A stretch of 64,000 nucleotides of DNA, from contig DASXKV010000010.1 in assembly GCA_036496605.1 (NCBI GenBank), positions 21,738 to 85,737 on the forward strand, given 5' to 3'. Origin of the DNA: Gemmatimonadaceae bacterium. GTDB lineage: Bacteria > Gemmatimonadota > Gemmatimonadetes > Gemmatimonadales > Gemmatimonadaceae. Positions 44,215 through 52,156 of the stretch are shown here, piece by piece; position 1 is the first letter of the stretch; each line of letters opens with the position of its first letter. Below the pieces are notes generated by a model that made no database searches, was not told the origin of the DNA, and worked only from the letters and a program-made list of their open reading frames with translations. A program made the position numbers and the translations under genes.

Positions 44215-44553
44215 TCAGGCGAAGCGCAGCACGGCGTTGATCGCGCCGGTGATCTTCTCGTACTCCTCCTGCTCGACCGCGAGCTGCTTCCGACCCGCGG
44301 GCGTCAGCGTGTAGAAGCGCGCGCGCCGGTTGTTCTCGGACGCGCCCCACTCGCCGCGGATGTAGCCGTCGAGCAGCAGACGCTGGAGTGCCGGATAGAG
44401 CGAGCTCTCGCCAACCAGGAGGACCTCGCGCGAGACGTCGCGCAGTCGTTGCGCGATACCGTAGCCATGCATCGGCGCACGCTGGAGCGCGCGGAGAATG
44501 AGGAGGTCGAGCGTGCCCGGCAGCAGCTCGCTGCTCTTGTCAGGTCTCCCCAT
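44215..44553 (-). CDS. PadR-family transcriptional regulator
   Basis: The ATG at 44553 is preferred to a GTG two codons upstream. The 112-residue protein has the PadR winged helix-turn-helix: LLPGTLDLLILRALQRAPMHGYGI, VLLVGESSLYPALQRLL and RRARFYTLTPAGRKQLAVE, with a C-terminal coiled helix. PadR proteins are repressors that respond to small molecules. It is directly upstream of the ADOP permease on one strand, so it probably controls that module. A duplicated motif lies in its promoter region (44613-44678). Confidence 0.92.
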   Translation of the reverse strand: MGRPDKSSELLPGTLDLLILRALQRAPMHGYGIAQRLRDVSREVLLVGESSLYPALQRLLLDGYIRGEWGASENNRRARFYTLTPAGRKQLAVEQEEYEKITGAINAVLRFA

Positions 44554-44612
44554 GGTCACGGTGGTCTGGAGGTTTGGCAGATCTCGACGCGGCGATCGTA
44601 GTCTGGAATCTT

Positions 44613-44678
44613 CCCATCGATAGACGACGGGAACATTCTCGGTTTACGGTCGGCCTGTCAAGCCCCCATCGATAGACG
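44613..44678. promoter_or_regulatory. Two direct copies of CCCATCGATAGACG, candidate PadR operators
   Basis: The 14-base word occurs at 44613-44626 and 44665-44678, 52 bases apart, close to five helix turns. Each contains the palindrome ATCGAT and is followed by a G-run complementary to the leading C-run. They lie between the divergent padR and hydrolase genes. A TATACT at 44712-44717 could be a -10 box for the hydrolase. Confidence 0.5.
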
Positions 44679-44746
44679 TGGGGAGAGGAGGGGAGGGAAC
44701 GCGCGAATGGCTATACTTATGCGTTCCCGCGATATCGGACGAGAGA

Positions 44747-45520
44747 ATGCACGCTGACATCAATGGCGTAAAGCTGTATTACGAGACACATGGCCCGAAC
44801 GGCAATCGGCCGCCGCTCGTGCTGCTCCATGGCGGCGTGGGCGGCATCGAGATGTTCGGACCGAACCTGCCCGCGCTCGCGCAGAAACACCACGTGATTG
44901 CGATCGATCTCGAGTCACATGGCCGAAGCGGCGACGTAGATCGGCCTCTTCGTTATGAAACGATGGCCGACGGCGTCGCCGCGCTCGTGCGACAGCTCGG
45001 CTTCGCTCGGGCCGACGTCATCGGCTATTCGTTAGGCGGCGGCGTCGCCCAGCAGACGGCCTTTCGCCATCCAGAGCTGGTCCGAAAGCTCATCGTGATC
45101 TCGAGCCCCTTCCGGCGCGACGCGTTCTATCCGGAGATCCTCGCCATCTTCGATCAGATGAACGGCTCCTTCGGGGCCGGCATGAAGCAGTCACCCTTGT
45201 CCAAGCTGTATCCGGAGGTGAACTGGGAGCGGCTCTTCACCAAGCTCGGCGACCTCCAGCGGCAGAACTTCGATTGGTCGCGCGACGTCGCGAAGCTCCG
45301 CGCACAAACGATGCTCATCTTCGCCGATGCCGACACCTATCGCCCCGAGCATATCGCGGAGTTCTACAAGCTCCTCGGCGGCGGGCAGCGCGACGCAGGC
45401 ATGGACGGCTCGCTCCGGCCGGAGCACCAGCTCGCGATCATCCCGAACACGACGCATTACAGCTTGCTCGCGACGCCGGCGGCTGCTGCGCTCATCGAGC
45501 CGTTCATCAACGCCTCGTGA
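44747..45520 (+). CDS. Alpha/beta-hydrolase fold protein
   Basis: The ATG at 44747 begins MHADINGVKLYYETHGPNG. The 257-residue protein has the classical hydrolase core: LLHGGVGGIEMFGPN, the nucleophile elbow GYSLGGGVA, the later Asp in L-I-F-A-D-A-D-T-Y, and the His in T-T-H-Y-S-L-L. It may be an esterase, lactonase or haloperoxidase-like enzyme. The stop overlaps the start of the leucine-rich-repeat gene (GTGA). It is divergent from padR. Confidence 0.88.
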   Translation: MHADINGVKLYYETHGPNGNRPPLVLLHGGVGGIEMFGPNLPALAQKHHVIAIDLESHGRSGDVDRPLRYETMADGVAALVRQLGFARADVIGYSLGGGVAQQTAFRHPELVRKLIVISSPFRRDAFYPEILAIFDQMNGSFGAGMKQSPLSKLYPEVNWERLFTKLGDLQRQNFDWSRDVAKLRAQTMLIFADADTYRPEHIAEFYKLLGGGQRDAGMDGSLRPEHQLAIIPNTTHYSLLATPAAAALIEPFINAS

Positions 45521-46236
45521 GCGAGCGGTACGACGTTTCCAACCGTGGGCTCACCGCGCTCCCCGACGAGATTCGTGAACTGAGCGAGTTGCGCGAGCTC
45601 TACATCTACGACAACAAGCTCGATACGCTCCCGGACTGGATCGGCGAGCTACGCGAGCTGCGCGTTCTCGATGCAAACCGCAATCGTTTCTCCTCACTCC
45701 CCGATTCGATCGGCACGCTCCCGAATCTTTATTATTTGTATATCGCCGATCAGCAGCAGCTCGGCACGCTGCCGGAGTCGATCGGCGGATTATCGTCGCT
45801 TGCCTATCTCAACGCGAGTCACGACGCGCTGACGACGATCCCCGCAGCGCTCGGCGCGATCGCGACGCTCGTCGAGCTGCGCCTGGACGACAACACACTC
45901 CGCGAGATCCCCGCCGGGCTGCGCCGGCTGCGCAAGCTGCGCGAGCTGCACCTAACGAGCAACCAGATCGCCGAGCTCCCCGAATGGATCGGTGAGGTGA
46001 CGTCGCTCCGGCGACTGGCGCTGCGGAACAACAAGTTGCGTTCGCTGCCCGAGTCGATCGGCGCGCTCGTGAACCTGCGCGATCTCGACCTGCGCGGCAA
46101 CGATCTGCGCACGCTCCCCGACTCGATCGGGGAATTATCGTCGCTCGAGCGACTCGACCTGAGATGGAACGCGATCGCGGGCGCGCCCTCGTGGCTCACG
46201 ACCCTGCACGCGCGAGGTTGCACGGTGTGGCGATAA
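45517..46236 (+). CDS. Leucine-rich-repeat protein
   Basis: The GTG start overlaps the hydrolase stop (GTGA at 45517-45520). The 239-residue protein is almost entirely leucine-rich repeats of about 23 residues, with recurring L-P-x-x-I-G-x-L, L-x-x-L-x-L-x-x-N and L-P-E-S-I-G. About nine repeats are visible. There is no signal peptide or membrane segment. Such proteins usually bind other proteins; the partner is unknown. Coupling to the hydrolase gene suggests a shared role. Confidence 0.88.
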   Translation: MSERYDVSNRGLTALPDEIRELSELRELYIYDNKLDTLPDWIGELRELRVLDANRNRFSSLPDSIGTLPNLYYLYIADQQQLGTLPESIGGLSSLAYLNASHDALTTIPAALGAIATLVELRLDDNTLREIPAGLRRLRKLRELHLTSNQIAELPEWIGEVTSLRRLALRNNKLRSLPESIGALVNLRDLDLRGNDLRTLPDSIGELSSLERLDLRWNAIAGAPSWLTTLHARGCTVWR

Positions 46237-46249
46237 GGATGACAGTCCA

Positions 46250-46272
46250 GCCCCTATCCCCTGGCCCCTCTC
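46250..46272. repeat. Short GC-rich heptad repeat at a gene end (related to 24485-24579)
   Basis: The plus strand reads CCCCTATCCCCTGGCCCCTC, three degenerate units of the CCCCTAG/GGGGCTA type. The stop of the serine hydrolase gene (TAG at 46256-46254) lies in it, so its last codons are part of the repeat. Confidence 0.45.
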
Positions 46273-47345
46273 GTTGAACATCGCTCGGCGCCGCGCGCGA
46301 TGACCGCTGCTCTCGGTTGGCCGATGGCGTCGAGACCCGAATTCGACAGCACGACGATCGTGATGCCGTTCTCGAGGATCCGCACCGTGCTGCTCTGACC
46401 GACGCGCACGTCGTAGCCGGACTGCCATACCTCGCGTCGGCGGCGACCCTGCATGTACACGCGCGCACCGTACGAGTAATAGATGTCGTCGTTGCCTTCG
46501 TGGCGGACGAACACCTTGCCTCGTTCGAGCGCCTCGCGTGAGGCTGCCGAGAGAATGCGTCCGGTGCGCAGCACATGCGACCATCGGAGCAGGTCGGCGG
46601 CGGTGCTGACGAGTCCCGTCGCACCGCGATCCGCCCAATCGACTGGCGTCACGCCGGCGACGCACGGCGGCGGCGTGTCGGGATCCGCGGAGGGCGCGAG
46701 CTTCACGTTAGGCGCCACACGTCCGCAGAATCCAGTATGCGATAGACCCGCCGGAATCAGCAACGCGCGTTCGACGAATGCCTCGTACGGCCTCCCGCTC
46801 ACAACCTCGATGATCGCCGCGAGGACATTGTAGTCCTCGTCTTCGTAGTGATACGCCGTGCCCGGCGCGTGGTCGAGCGGCTCGGAGAGAATGGCTTGCA
46901 TCGCCTCGCCTCGGTCGCCGATGCCATTGGCGACGCCAGACGCGGCGATACCGGACGTGTGTGTGAGTAATTGCTCGACCGTGATCGTCCGCGCGCGTCG
47001 CGGCGCCGATCGGAAGAAACGGTAGATCGAATCGGACAGCGCGAGCTTGCCCTCGTCGACGAGACGCAGCACGGCCGCGGCCGTGAACTGCTTCGTCGTC
47101 GACGCGATCCAGAAGGCGTTGTCCCGAGCGACGTGTCCGTAGGCGCGATTCAGCAGAACCTTCCCGGATCGGTCGATGAGCACGACGCCCGACAACCCCC
47201 CTGAGTCCGCCTCGCGTCGAAGCCATCGGTCGATCGCTGTGGGATCGATCGTACATTGCTGCGCGGCATCGGAAGTGCCAGACGCGAGCCCGAATGCAAT
47301 CAGGGCGGTGAGCGCGAGAAGGCGAGTCACAATGTTCTGAGACAC
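46254..47345 (-). CDS. Class C beta-lactamase-type serine hydrolase
   Basis: The GTG at 47345 is the likely start, with a signal peptide (LALTALIAFGLASGTSDA). The 363-residue protein is a serine hydrolase of the AmpC/DD-peptidase type: S-T-T-K (SxxK) in FWIASTTKQFTAA, the Y-x-N motif in D-Y-N-V-L, and a W-Q-S-G-Y in place of the HxG/KTG motif. It is probably an esterase or D-aminopeptidase rather than a true beta-lactamase. The C-terminal residues derive from a repeat. Confidence 0.85.
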   Translation of the reverse strand: MSQNIVTRLLALTALIAFGLASGTSDAAQQCTIDPTAIDRWLRREADSGGLSGVVLIDRSGKVLLNRAYGHVARDNAFWIASTTKQFTAAAVLRLVDEGKLALSDSIYRFFRSAPRRARTITVEQLLTHTSGIAASGVANGIGDRGEAMQAILSEPLDHAPGTAYHYEDEDYNVLAAIIEVVSGRPYEAFVERALLIPAGLSHTGFCGRVAPNVKLAPSADPDTPPPCVAGVTPVDWADRGATGLVSTAADLLRWSHVLRTGRILSAASREALERGKVFVRHEGNDDIYYSYGARVYMQGRRRREVWQSGYDVRVGQSSTVRILENGITIVVLSNSGLDAIGQPRAAVIARGAERCSTRGARG

Positions 47346-47386
47346 TCCCAGATGATCGATGGATTGTTGGAGGCAGTTTACGGATT

Positions 47387-47944
47387 ATGAGACTTCGACA
47401 GCGAGACCTCTATCAACAGCTGCGCGAGAAGGAAGCAGCCGCCCGCGACCGCATCGCCAGTATGGTTCGGCCGCTCGACCGCGAGAAGCTGAACGAACAT
47501 CCCGAGCCGAATGGCTGGAGCGTTGGCCAAGTGCTCGAGCATCTCTGTTTGGCCGACGAGCTCTACGCCCCTCGGCTTACCAAATTGCTGGCGAGCTCTC
47601 CACCTGACGCCGGGGCGGCCGCGCGCGAGTGGAAATCGTCGCTCATAGGCGGATGGATTGCCTCCAGCCTCGAGAATCCGAAGCCGATCAAGCGCGGGCC
47701 GCCCGCCTTCCGGCCCGGCCCCACACCGCGCAACGGCGTCGTCCAGGCCTTCATCGATGGCGAGACGCGGTTCCTGCGGGCGGCGGACGATGCCCTCTCG
47801 TACGACTGGAAGGCCCTGCGCATCAAATCACCGGCGCTCCCCAACTGGGCGCCGTCGATGAACCTCGGCGACGGCTTTCGTATTCACGTCGTCCACATCA
47901 CGCGGCACGCGAGCCAGATCGAGCGGTTGATTCAGAAACTCTAA
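47387..47944 (+). CDS. DinB-family protein
   Basis: The 185-residue protein matches the DinB four-helix-bundle family (putative metal-dependent hydrolases): N-G-W-S-V-G-Q-V-L-E-H-L, with the first His, and H-V-V-H-I-T-R-H-A-S-Q-I-E-R with the remaining metal ligands. DinB-like proteins are often thiol transferases or have unknown function. It is convergent with the VIT1-type gene, with the two stops adjacent. Confidence 0.85.
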   Translation: MRLRQRDLYQQLREKEAAARDRIASMVRPLDREKLNEHPEPNGWSVGQVLEHLCLADELYAPRLTKLLASSPPDAGAAAREWKSSLIGGWIASSLENPKPIKRGPPAFRPGPTPRNGVVQAFIDGETRFLRAADDALSYDWKALRIKSPALPNWAPSMNLGDGFRIHVVHITRHASQIERLIQKL

Positions 47945-48631
47945 TCAAACGGACGCTCCGAACAGACGCCCGACGAGCGCCGACACGCCCATCGCGAGCG
48001 CTCCCCAGAAGGCAACGCGAATCGCGCCGCGGGCGACGCCTGCTCCGCCGACCCTCGCCGCGAGTGCGCCGAGGACGGCCAGCAGGACGAGAGCGCTTGC
48101 GGTGACGAGTCGAGCCACGAGCGGCGCCGGCGAGAATGCCGCGACCAGAACCGGAAGCAATGCGCCCGACGCGAATGTCACCGCCGAGGTGAACGCCGCC
48201 TGGAGCGGCCGCGCGGCGGTCACCTCGGACAGTCCGAGCTCGTCGCGGGCGTGGGCAGCAAGTGCGTCGCGCTCCATCAGTTGGGTTGCGACCTGCTTTG
48301 CCAACTCGGGCGTCAGACCGCGGCCAACATAGATCCCGGCCAGCTCGGCATGCTCGGCTGCCGGGTCGGCCGCAAGCTCGGCCCGCTCCCGTGAAAGATC
48401 GGCATTCTCGGTGTCGGCCTGGGAGCTCACGGACACGTATTCACCTGCCGCCATCGACATTGCGCCCGCGACGAGCCCCGCGATCCCGGCGACCAGGATT
48501 CCGCTACTGCCCGTACCTGCCGCCGCGACACCGACGACGAGACTCGCCGTCGAGATGAGACCGTCGTTGGCGCCCAGCACGGCAGCGCGAAGCCAGCCAA
48601 TGTGGGCGGTGCGGTGTCGTTCGACGTGCAT
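47945..48631 (-). CDS. VIT1/CCC1-family Fe/Mn transporter
   Basis: The ATG at 48631 is preferred to one nine codons upstream. The 228-residue membrane protein has the typical GANDGLISTASLVVGVAAAG first helix with metal-ligand Asp and the A-M-S-M-A-A-G-E-Y-V-S-V-S-S-Q-A-D second-helix motif, followed by a helical cytoplasmic domain and two more helix pairs. VIT1/CCC1 proteins move ferrous iron or manganese out of the cytoplasm. It follows the DinB gene on the opposite strand. Confidence 0.9.
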   Translation of the reverse strand: MHVERHRTAHIGWLRAAVLGANDGLISTASLVVGVAAAGTGSSGILVAGIAGLVAGAMSMAAGEYVSVSSQADTENADLSRERAELAADPAAEHAELAGIYVGRGLTPELAKQVATQLMERDALAAHARDELGLSEVTAARPLQAAFTSAVTFASGALLPVLVAAFSPAPLVARLVTASALVLLAVLGALAARVGGAGVARGAIRVAFWGALAMGVSALVGRLFGASV

Positions 48632-48721
48632 TGACACTCTCGTTTGGTGAAGGTTCACTTAAGGGCGCGTTCTCGTGTTTAGTGATGTCCTACCTCTCCC
48701 TCCCTCGGAAGGCCCCCGACA

Positions 48722-49726
48722 ATGCACGGTCAATTCGTGTGGTACGAGCTTACGACGCCCGATACCGACGCTGCGCGAAAGTTCTATCCAGCGATCGCCG
48801 GGTGGGGAACGCAGCAGTTCGACAAGGATTACGCGATGTGGACGAACGGAGGCGTTCCGTTCGCGGGACTCTTCCGGCTCGGTCCCGACATGCGTGAGCA
48901 GGGCGTGCCGCCCAACTGGATGCCGTACGTCGAGAGCAACAACGTCGACGAAACCGCGCGCCTGGCGACGTCGCTCGGTGGGAAGGTCGTGCATGGTCCG
49001 GAAGACATACCGAACACGGGCCGCTTCGCGGTGGTGCAGGATCCGCAGGGTGCGACCTTCGGCGTGTACAAGTCGACGCGTCCATCGCAGTCCTGGAATG
49101 GGACGCCTGCGCTCGGCCGCTTCTCCTGGCACGAGTTGATGACGACGGATTACCAACGCGCATTCGAGTTTTATAAGAAACTGTTTGGGTGGGAGAAGAC
49201 GGGTGAGATGGACATGGGCGGCGGCCAGATGTACGCGATGTACGGCAAGGGTGGGAAGCCGTACGGCGGCATGTTCAACCGCCATGGAGACATGATGAGC
49301 ATGCCGCCCTTCTGGCTGTGTTACATCTATGTGAAAGATGTGAAGAAGGCGGTTGATGCGGCGGTGAAGGGAGGCGCGAAGGTGCAGCGTCCGCCGATGG
49401 AGATTCCTGGCGGCGGGACGATCGCGATTCTCGGCGACCCACAGGGCGCGGCCTTCGCGTTGCACGCCGATACGTCCGCAGCGACGGCGAAGCCGGCCGC
49501 GACGAAGACTGCGACCAAGACTGCGGCGAAGCCGGCCGCGAAGAAGGCATCGAAGAAGACAGTCGCGAAGCGCCCGAAGGCGAAGAAGGCTGCGGCCAAG
49601 AAGCGCTCGGCCGGGAAGAAAAGGCCGGCGGCGAAGAAGCGATCAGGAGCCAAGAAGCGCCCAGCGGCTAAGAAGCGTCCCGTGGCCAAGAAGCGCTCGG
49701 CGGCGAAGAAGAGACGTCGTCGTTAG
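48722..49726 (+). CDS. Tandem VOC-domain protein with histone-H1-like Lys/Ala tail
   Basis: The first 250 residues hold two VOC modules (FVWYELTTPDTDAARKFYPAI and FSWHELMTTDYQRAFEFYKKLFGW), the DUF-type pair known in stress-related proteins. The last about 80 residues are a lysine/alanine/proline tail with repeats such as A-A-K-K-R-P and K-K-R-S-A, like the C-terminal tail of histone H1 or HctA-type proteins. This tail would bind DNA or acidic polymers. The ATG at 48722 is supported by family start position. The TAG stop is inside an octamer copy (49721-49728). A fused VOC and H1-like tail is unusual. Confidence 0.85.
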   Translation: MHGQFVWYELTTPDTDAARKFYPAIAGWGTQQFDKDYAMWTNGGVPFAGLFRLGPDMREQGVPPNWMPYVESNNVDETARLATSLGGKVVHGPEDIPNTGRFAVVQDPQGATFGVYKSTRPSQSWNGTPALGRFSWHELMTTDYQRAFEFYKKLFGWEKTGEMDMGGGQMYAMYGKGGKPYGGMFNRHGDMMSMPPFWLCYIYVKDVKKAVDAAVKGGAKVQRPPMEIPGGGTIAILGDPQGAAFALHADTSAATAKPAATKTATKTAAKPAAKKASKKTVAKRPKAKKAAAKKRSAGKKRPAAKKRSGAKKRPAAKKRPVAKKRSAAKKRRRR

Positions 49727-49755
49727 GCGTTCTGTCCGCCCCTATTAGCTTCGTT

Positions 49756-49844
49756 GCGGCGGTAGAGATCTACTGTTGAAACGCGGACAAGGCCGTCGTG
49801 TCCGGCCCTGTCCGCGTTCACGCCTGTTGATCTCTATGCCGCGC
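49756..49844. repeat. Palindromic REP-like element (copy 2)
   Basis: The arms 49763-49794 and 49804-49836 are reverse complements with few mismatches. The core is AACGCGGACAAGGCC / GGCCCTGTCCGCGTT, and outer TAGAGAT / ATCTCTA extend it. The text GTCCGCGTTCACGCCTGTTGAT resembles the end of the element at 3598-3760, so they are probably one family. It lies in the gap after the VOC-H1 gene. Confidence 0.6.
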
Positions 49845-49913
49845 TAGCGCCCGCTGGGGTCGGAGAGGCCAAATCCATCCTGACGTGCGTCGAGAATGTG
49901 CGTACAGACTCGT

Positions 49914-50516
49914 CTACGCGGTGTCGATTACCAAGTCAAACGACTCGGGAGGCCGGACCTCAGTAAAGTAGAATGCCTCGGCTCCATCCCATCGGCGATG
50001 CCAGGCCTCGAGGAAGTCCTGCTGTTCTCTCGCGGCGAGGCGCTGATGGCGAACCGGCGCCGGCGCGTCGATCAGGACGGCAAGATCGATGAGATCGGCG
50101 AGCTCGGGCCGCGCAGAGTACGCACCTTCGAGGATGACGAGGGGCGCCGGCTCGCGGCGCGCCGCCGTCGCGCACATCGGATACGATCCGTCGGGTCGCT
50201 CGCCAGCCGCGAAATCGAACGGGTACCACATCCCCGGTCGACCAGCACGCAGGGGTTCGAGCGCTAACTGGCGAAGCCGTTGCCAGTCGAGCGCGTCTCG
50301 CGCGCGCTCCGCCGCGGACCGTACGTCCCAATCGGCCGCCGACAGTTTGGCGCTGAAGAAATCGTCCGTCGGGACGATGGTGGCGACGGTATGCGCGGCA
50401 AGCTCCCTTGCCAGTGTCGACTTGCCCGAGCCGCTCGGACCATCGAACGCGATCACGATCGGTGTCTTGCAAGCATTGAGCATGTGCCCAACACGTGAGA
50501 GCAGCTTGTCGTTCAT
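49914..50516 (-). CDS. P-loop NTPase (uridine/nucleoside kinase-like)
   Basis: The ATG at 50516 gives 200 residues with a Walker A motif G-P-S-G-S-G-K-S-T near residue 25, a Walker-B-like strand L-A-V-L-I-D-A-P-A, and a mid-protein D-D-F-F-S (TDDFFSAKL) as in uridine-kinase-like enzymes. It probably phosphorylates a small molecule, but the substrate is unknown. Upstream on the same strand lie two membrane-associated genes; the gap is 22 bases. Confidence 0.82.
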   Translation of the reverse strand: MNDKLLSRVGHMLNACKTPIVIAFDGPSGSGKSTLARELAAHTVATIVPTDDFFSAKLSAADWDVRSAAERARDALDWQRLRQLALEPLRAGRPGMWYPFDFAAGERPDGSYPMCATAARREPAPLVILEGAYSARPELADLIDLAVLIDAPAPVRHQRLAAREQQDFLEAWHRRWDGAEAFYFTEVRPPESFDLVIDTA

Positions 50517-50538
50517 TGCTCTTGCGGTCGTGACTAAA

Positions 50539-50991
50539 TCAGCGGAGTGGCGCGCAGATCTTGTCGCCGTGGATGATTGGGCCGATGCGCTCGACCAGCA
50601 ATGCTCCTTCTCCCTGTCGGACAAGAAATTGTTCAGTGTTGCCGGAGCCCACGCGGCAGCGACGGGCACCGCTGCCAATTACCTCAGTCCAGTCCGATAC
50701 CAGCTGGACGATTACACCCGCGGAGTCTGGTCGCCAGCGGGTGAACTGGAACACGACCGTGTCGTCGCCAGCGGGACGGCGTTCGGAGGCAGGGACTCCA
50801 GCGCGCACGAGTGCTGCGCGGAGCTCCGGTGAGAAACTACTAACGGGCGTCCAGAGCCACGTCACCCGCTTGACAGGCAAAGTCGCCGCTCCCCACACAG
50901 TGCGTATGATCGCGGCGCTGTCGAGCTGGCCGTGAATACCGCGGAGCGGCAGCCAGGCGAGCATCGCCGCGAAAAAGACTCTTCCCGTCAT
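50539..50991 (-). CDS. Hypothetical secreted protein
   Basis: The ATG at 50991 overlaps the upstream stop as ATGA. The 150-residue protein has a signal peptide (FFAAMLAWLPLRGIHG) and a beta-rich body (VIVQLVSDWTEVIGSGARRC). No family is recognised. It is coupled to the membrane protein gene before it and followed by the P-loop kinase. Confidence 0.6.
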   Translation of the reverse strand: MTGRVFFAAMLAWLPLRGIHGQLDSAAIIRTVWGAATLPVKRVTWLWTPVSSFSPELRAALVRAGVPASERRPAGDDTVVFQFTRWRPDSAGVIVQLVSDWTEVIGSGARRCRVGSGNTEQFLVRQGEGALLVERIGPIIHGDKICAPLR

Positions 50992-51665
50992 CGATTGCCG
51001 ACGAGCTGCGGTCGTCGTTCCGATTGACTCAAGCGATGTCCGCCAACTCCAATGCGGTAGCATCCTTCGGTCGCAATGAGGAATGGCAGAGGACCGAAGA
51101 CTATGCGTGCCGTGTGAAGGATCATGGCTGGCGGCGCCGGGAAGGTGGCCTCCATCGCGCCGTCGATCAGGAAGTACACTGACGGTAGCACGAAGAGTAC
51201 GAGCGCAACGAGTCCAAGCCAAACGCTGATCAACGCTAGTGGTAACATTCGAAGACGCTTACTCGTCGCGTGAGACGGAAAGGCGACGACCGTCACGAGG
51301 TACATCGGCAAGGCAAGGATCGTCCAGAACACAAAGCCCCAAAGCAGATCGGCGGGAATCCACCGAAGCGGCCAGTACGCCCAACAAGCGGCCAAGGCGA
51401 AGAGCACGACCTGAAACCCGAAGCGTCGGAAGACGAACAGGGACGCGAAGATCAGGCAGAGGAGAGAGAGCGACACGGGGGCGAGCGCCTCGAGCATGCC
51501 ATCGAAATCAGTGATCAGCTCGCGGGTCCACAAAGTGAGAAACGTGAGAAGAGCAACGACGCTCGCGGTATAGACGACACTCAATCGAGCGGCAGCGGCG
51601 GCGACGCGGCGAAAGTGCCGGAATTCAACGGCGACACGTGATTCGAGAGACATAACGCGCTCCAT
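50988..51665 (-). CDS. Multi-pass membrane protein, unknown function
   Basis: AAGGA six bases upstream supports the ATG at 51665. The 225-residue protein has about six hydrophobic helices with W- and F-rich segments (VVLFALAACWAYWPLRW) and an Arg-rich C-terminus. No family is recognised. An inverted repeat lies 10-36 bases upstream of its start (51675-51701). It is translationally coupled to the next gene. Confidence 0.65.
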   Translation of the reverse strand: MERVMSLESRVAVEFRHFRRVAAAAARLSVVYTASVVALLTFLTLWTRELITDFDGMLEALAPVSLSLLCLIFASLFVFRRFGFQVVLFALAACWAYWPLRWIPADLLWGFVFWTILALPMYLVTVVAFPSHATSKRLRMLPLALISVWLGLVALVLFVLPSVYFLIDGAMEATFPAPPAMILHTARIVFGPLPFLIATEGCYRIGVGGHRLSQSERRPQLVGNR

Positions 51666-51674
51666 CGGAGTCCT

Positions 51675-51701
51675 TCGACCAACGTATCGCTGATTGGTCG
51701 A
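51675..51701. promoter_or_regulatory. Inverted repeat TCGACCAA...TTGGTCGA upstream of the membrane protein gene
   Basis: Perfect eight-base arms are separated by 11 bases, 10 bases from the ATG. This position fits an operator or a mRNA leader hairpin. No known regulator consensus is recognised. Confidence 0.4.
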
Positions 51702-51813
51702 GCGGGATGTTGTGAGTGCATTACGCTTCGATGAAAGTCACGGACGACATGCCCGTTCGCCATCGAATTGTTTACGAGCGCGTCCGACGCGACCATCCGG
51801 AACACGGACGCAA

Positions 51814-52077
51814 TCACCGACACTGAAACGGCGAGGCATGGCTAATCTCGCAGCGGCCACCGGTGGTGTCTCGCGGCGCGCGCTCCGCGTGTGAGTCGCA
51901 ACGCATGCGCGCAACCGGCATTCGTTCGATGGTACGCATGTCCGGTCGCTGGATGGGCATGCGCTCGACTCGTGTCGTGTCGGGTCGATACACCGGCATG
52001 CGATCCGACAGCCAGCACTTCGGCCGCGTGCTCCTGCTCACCGCGATGAAAGCAAGTAAGGGCAAAGCAATTCGCAT
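51814..52077 (-). CDS. Small secreted protein with 13-residue repeats
   Basis: GGAGG five bases upstream fixes the ATG at 52077. A signal peptide (IALPLLAFIAVSRS) precedes an 87-residue product with imperfect 13-residue repeats: RMPVYRPDTTRVE, RMPIQRPDMRTIE and a partial RMPVARM. The tail has Cys residues and a His/Glu/Arg cluster. No family is recognised. Met- and Arg-rich repeats could bind metals or nucleic acid; that is inference. The YCII gene lies upstream. Confidence 0.6.
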   Translation of the reverse strand: MRIALPLLAFIAVSRSTRPKCWLSDRMPVYRPDTTRVERMPIQRPDMRTIERMPVARMRCDSHAERAPRDTTGGRCEISHASPFQCR

Positions 52078-52156
52078 CGACGCCTCCGCATTCACCAGGA
52101 GACGTGTGAGGAGGCGTGACTTGCACAGTCATCAGCGAGAACGGAGCGCTCCGCGC

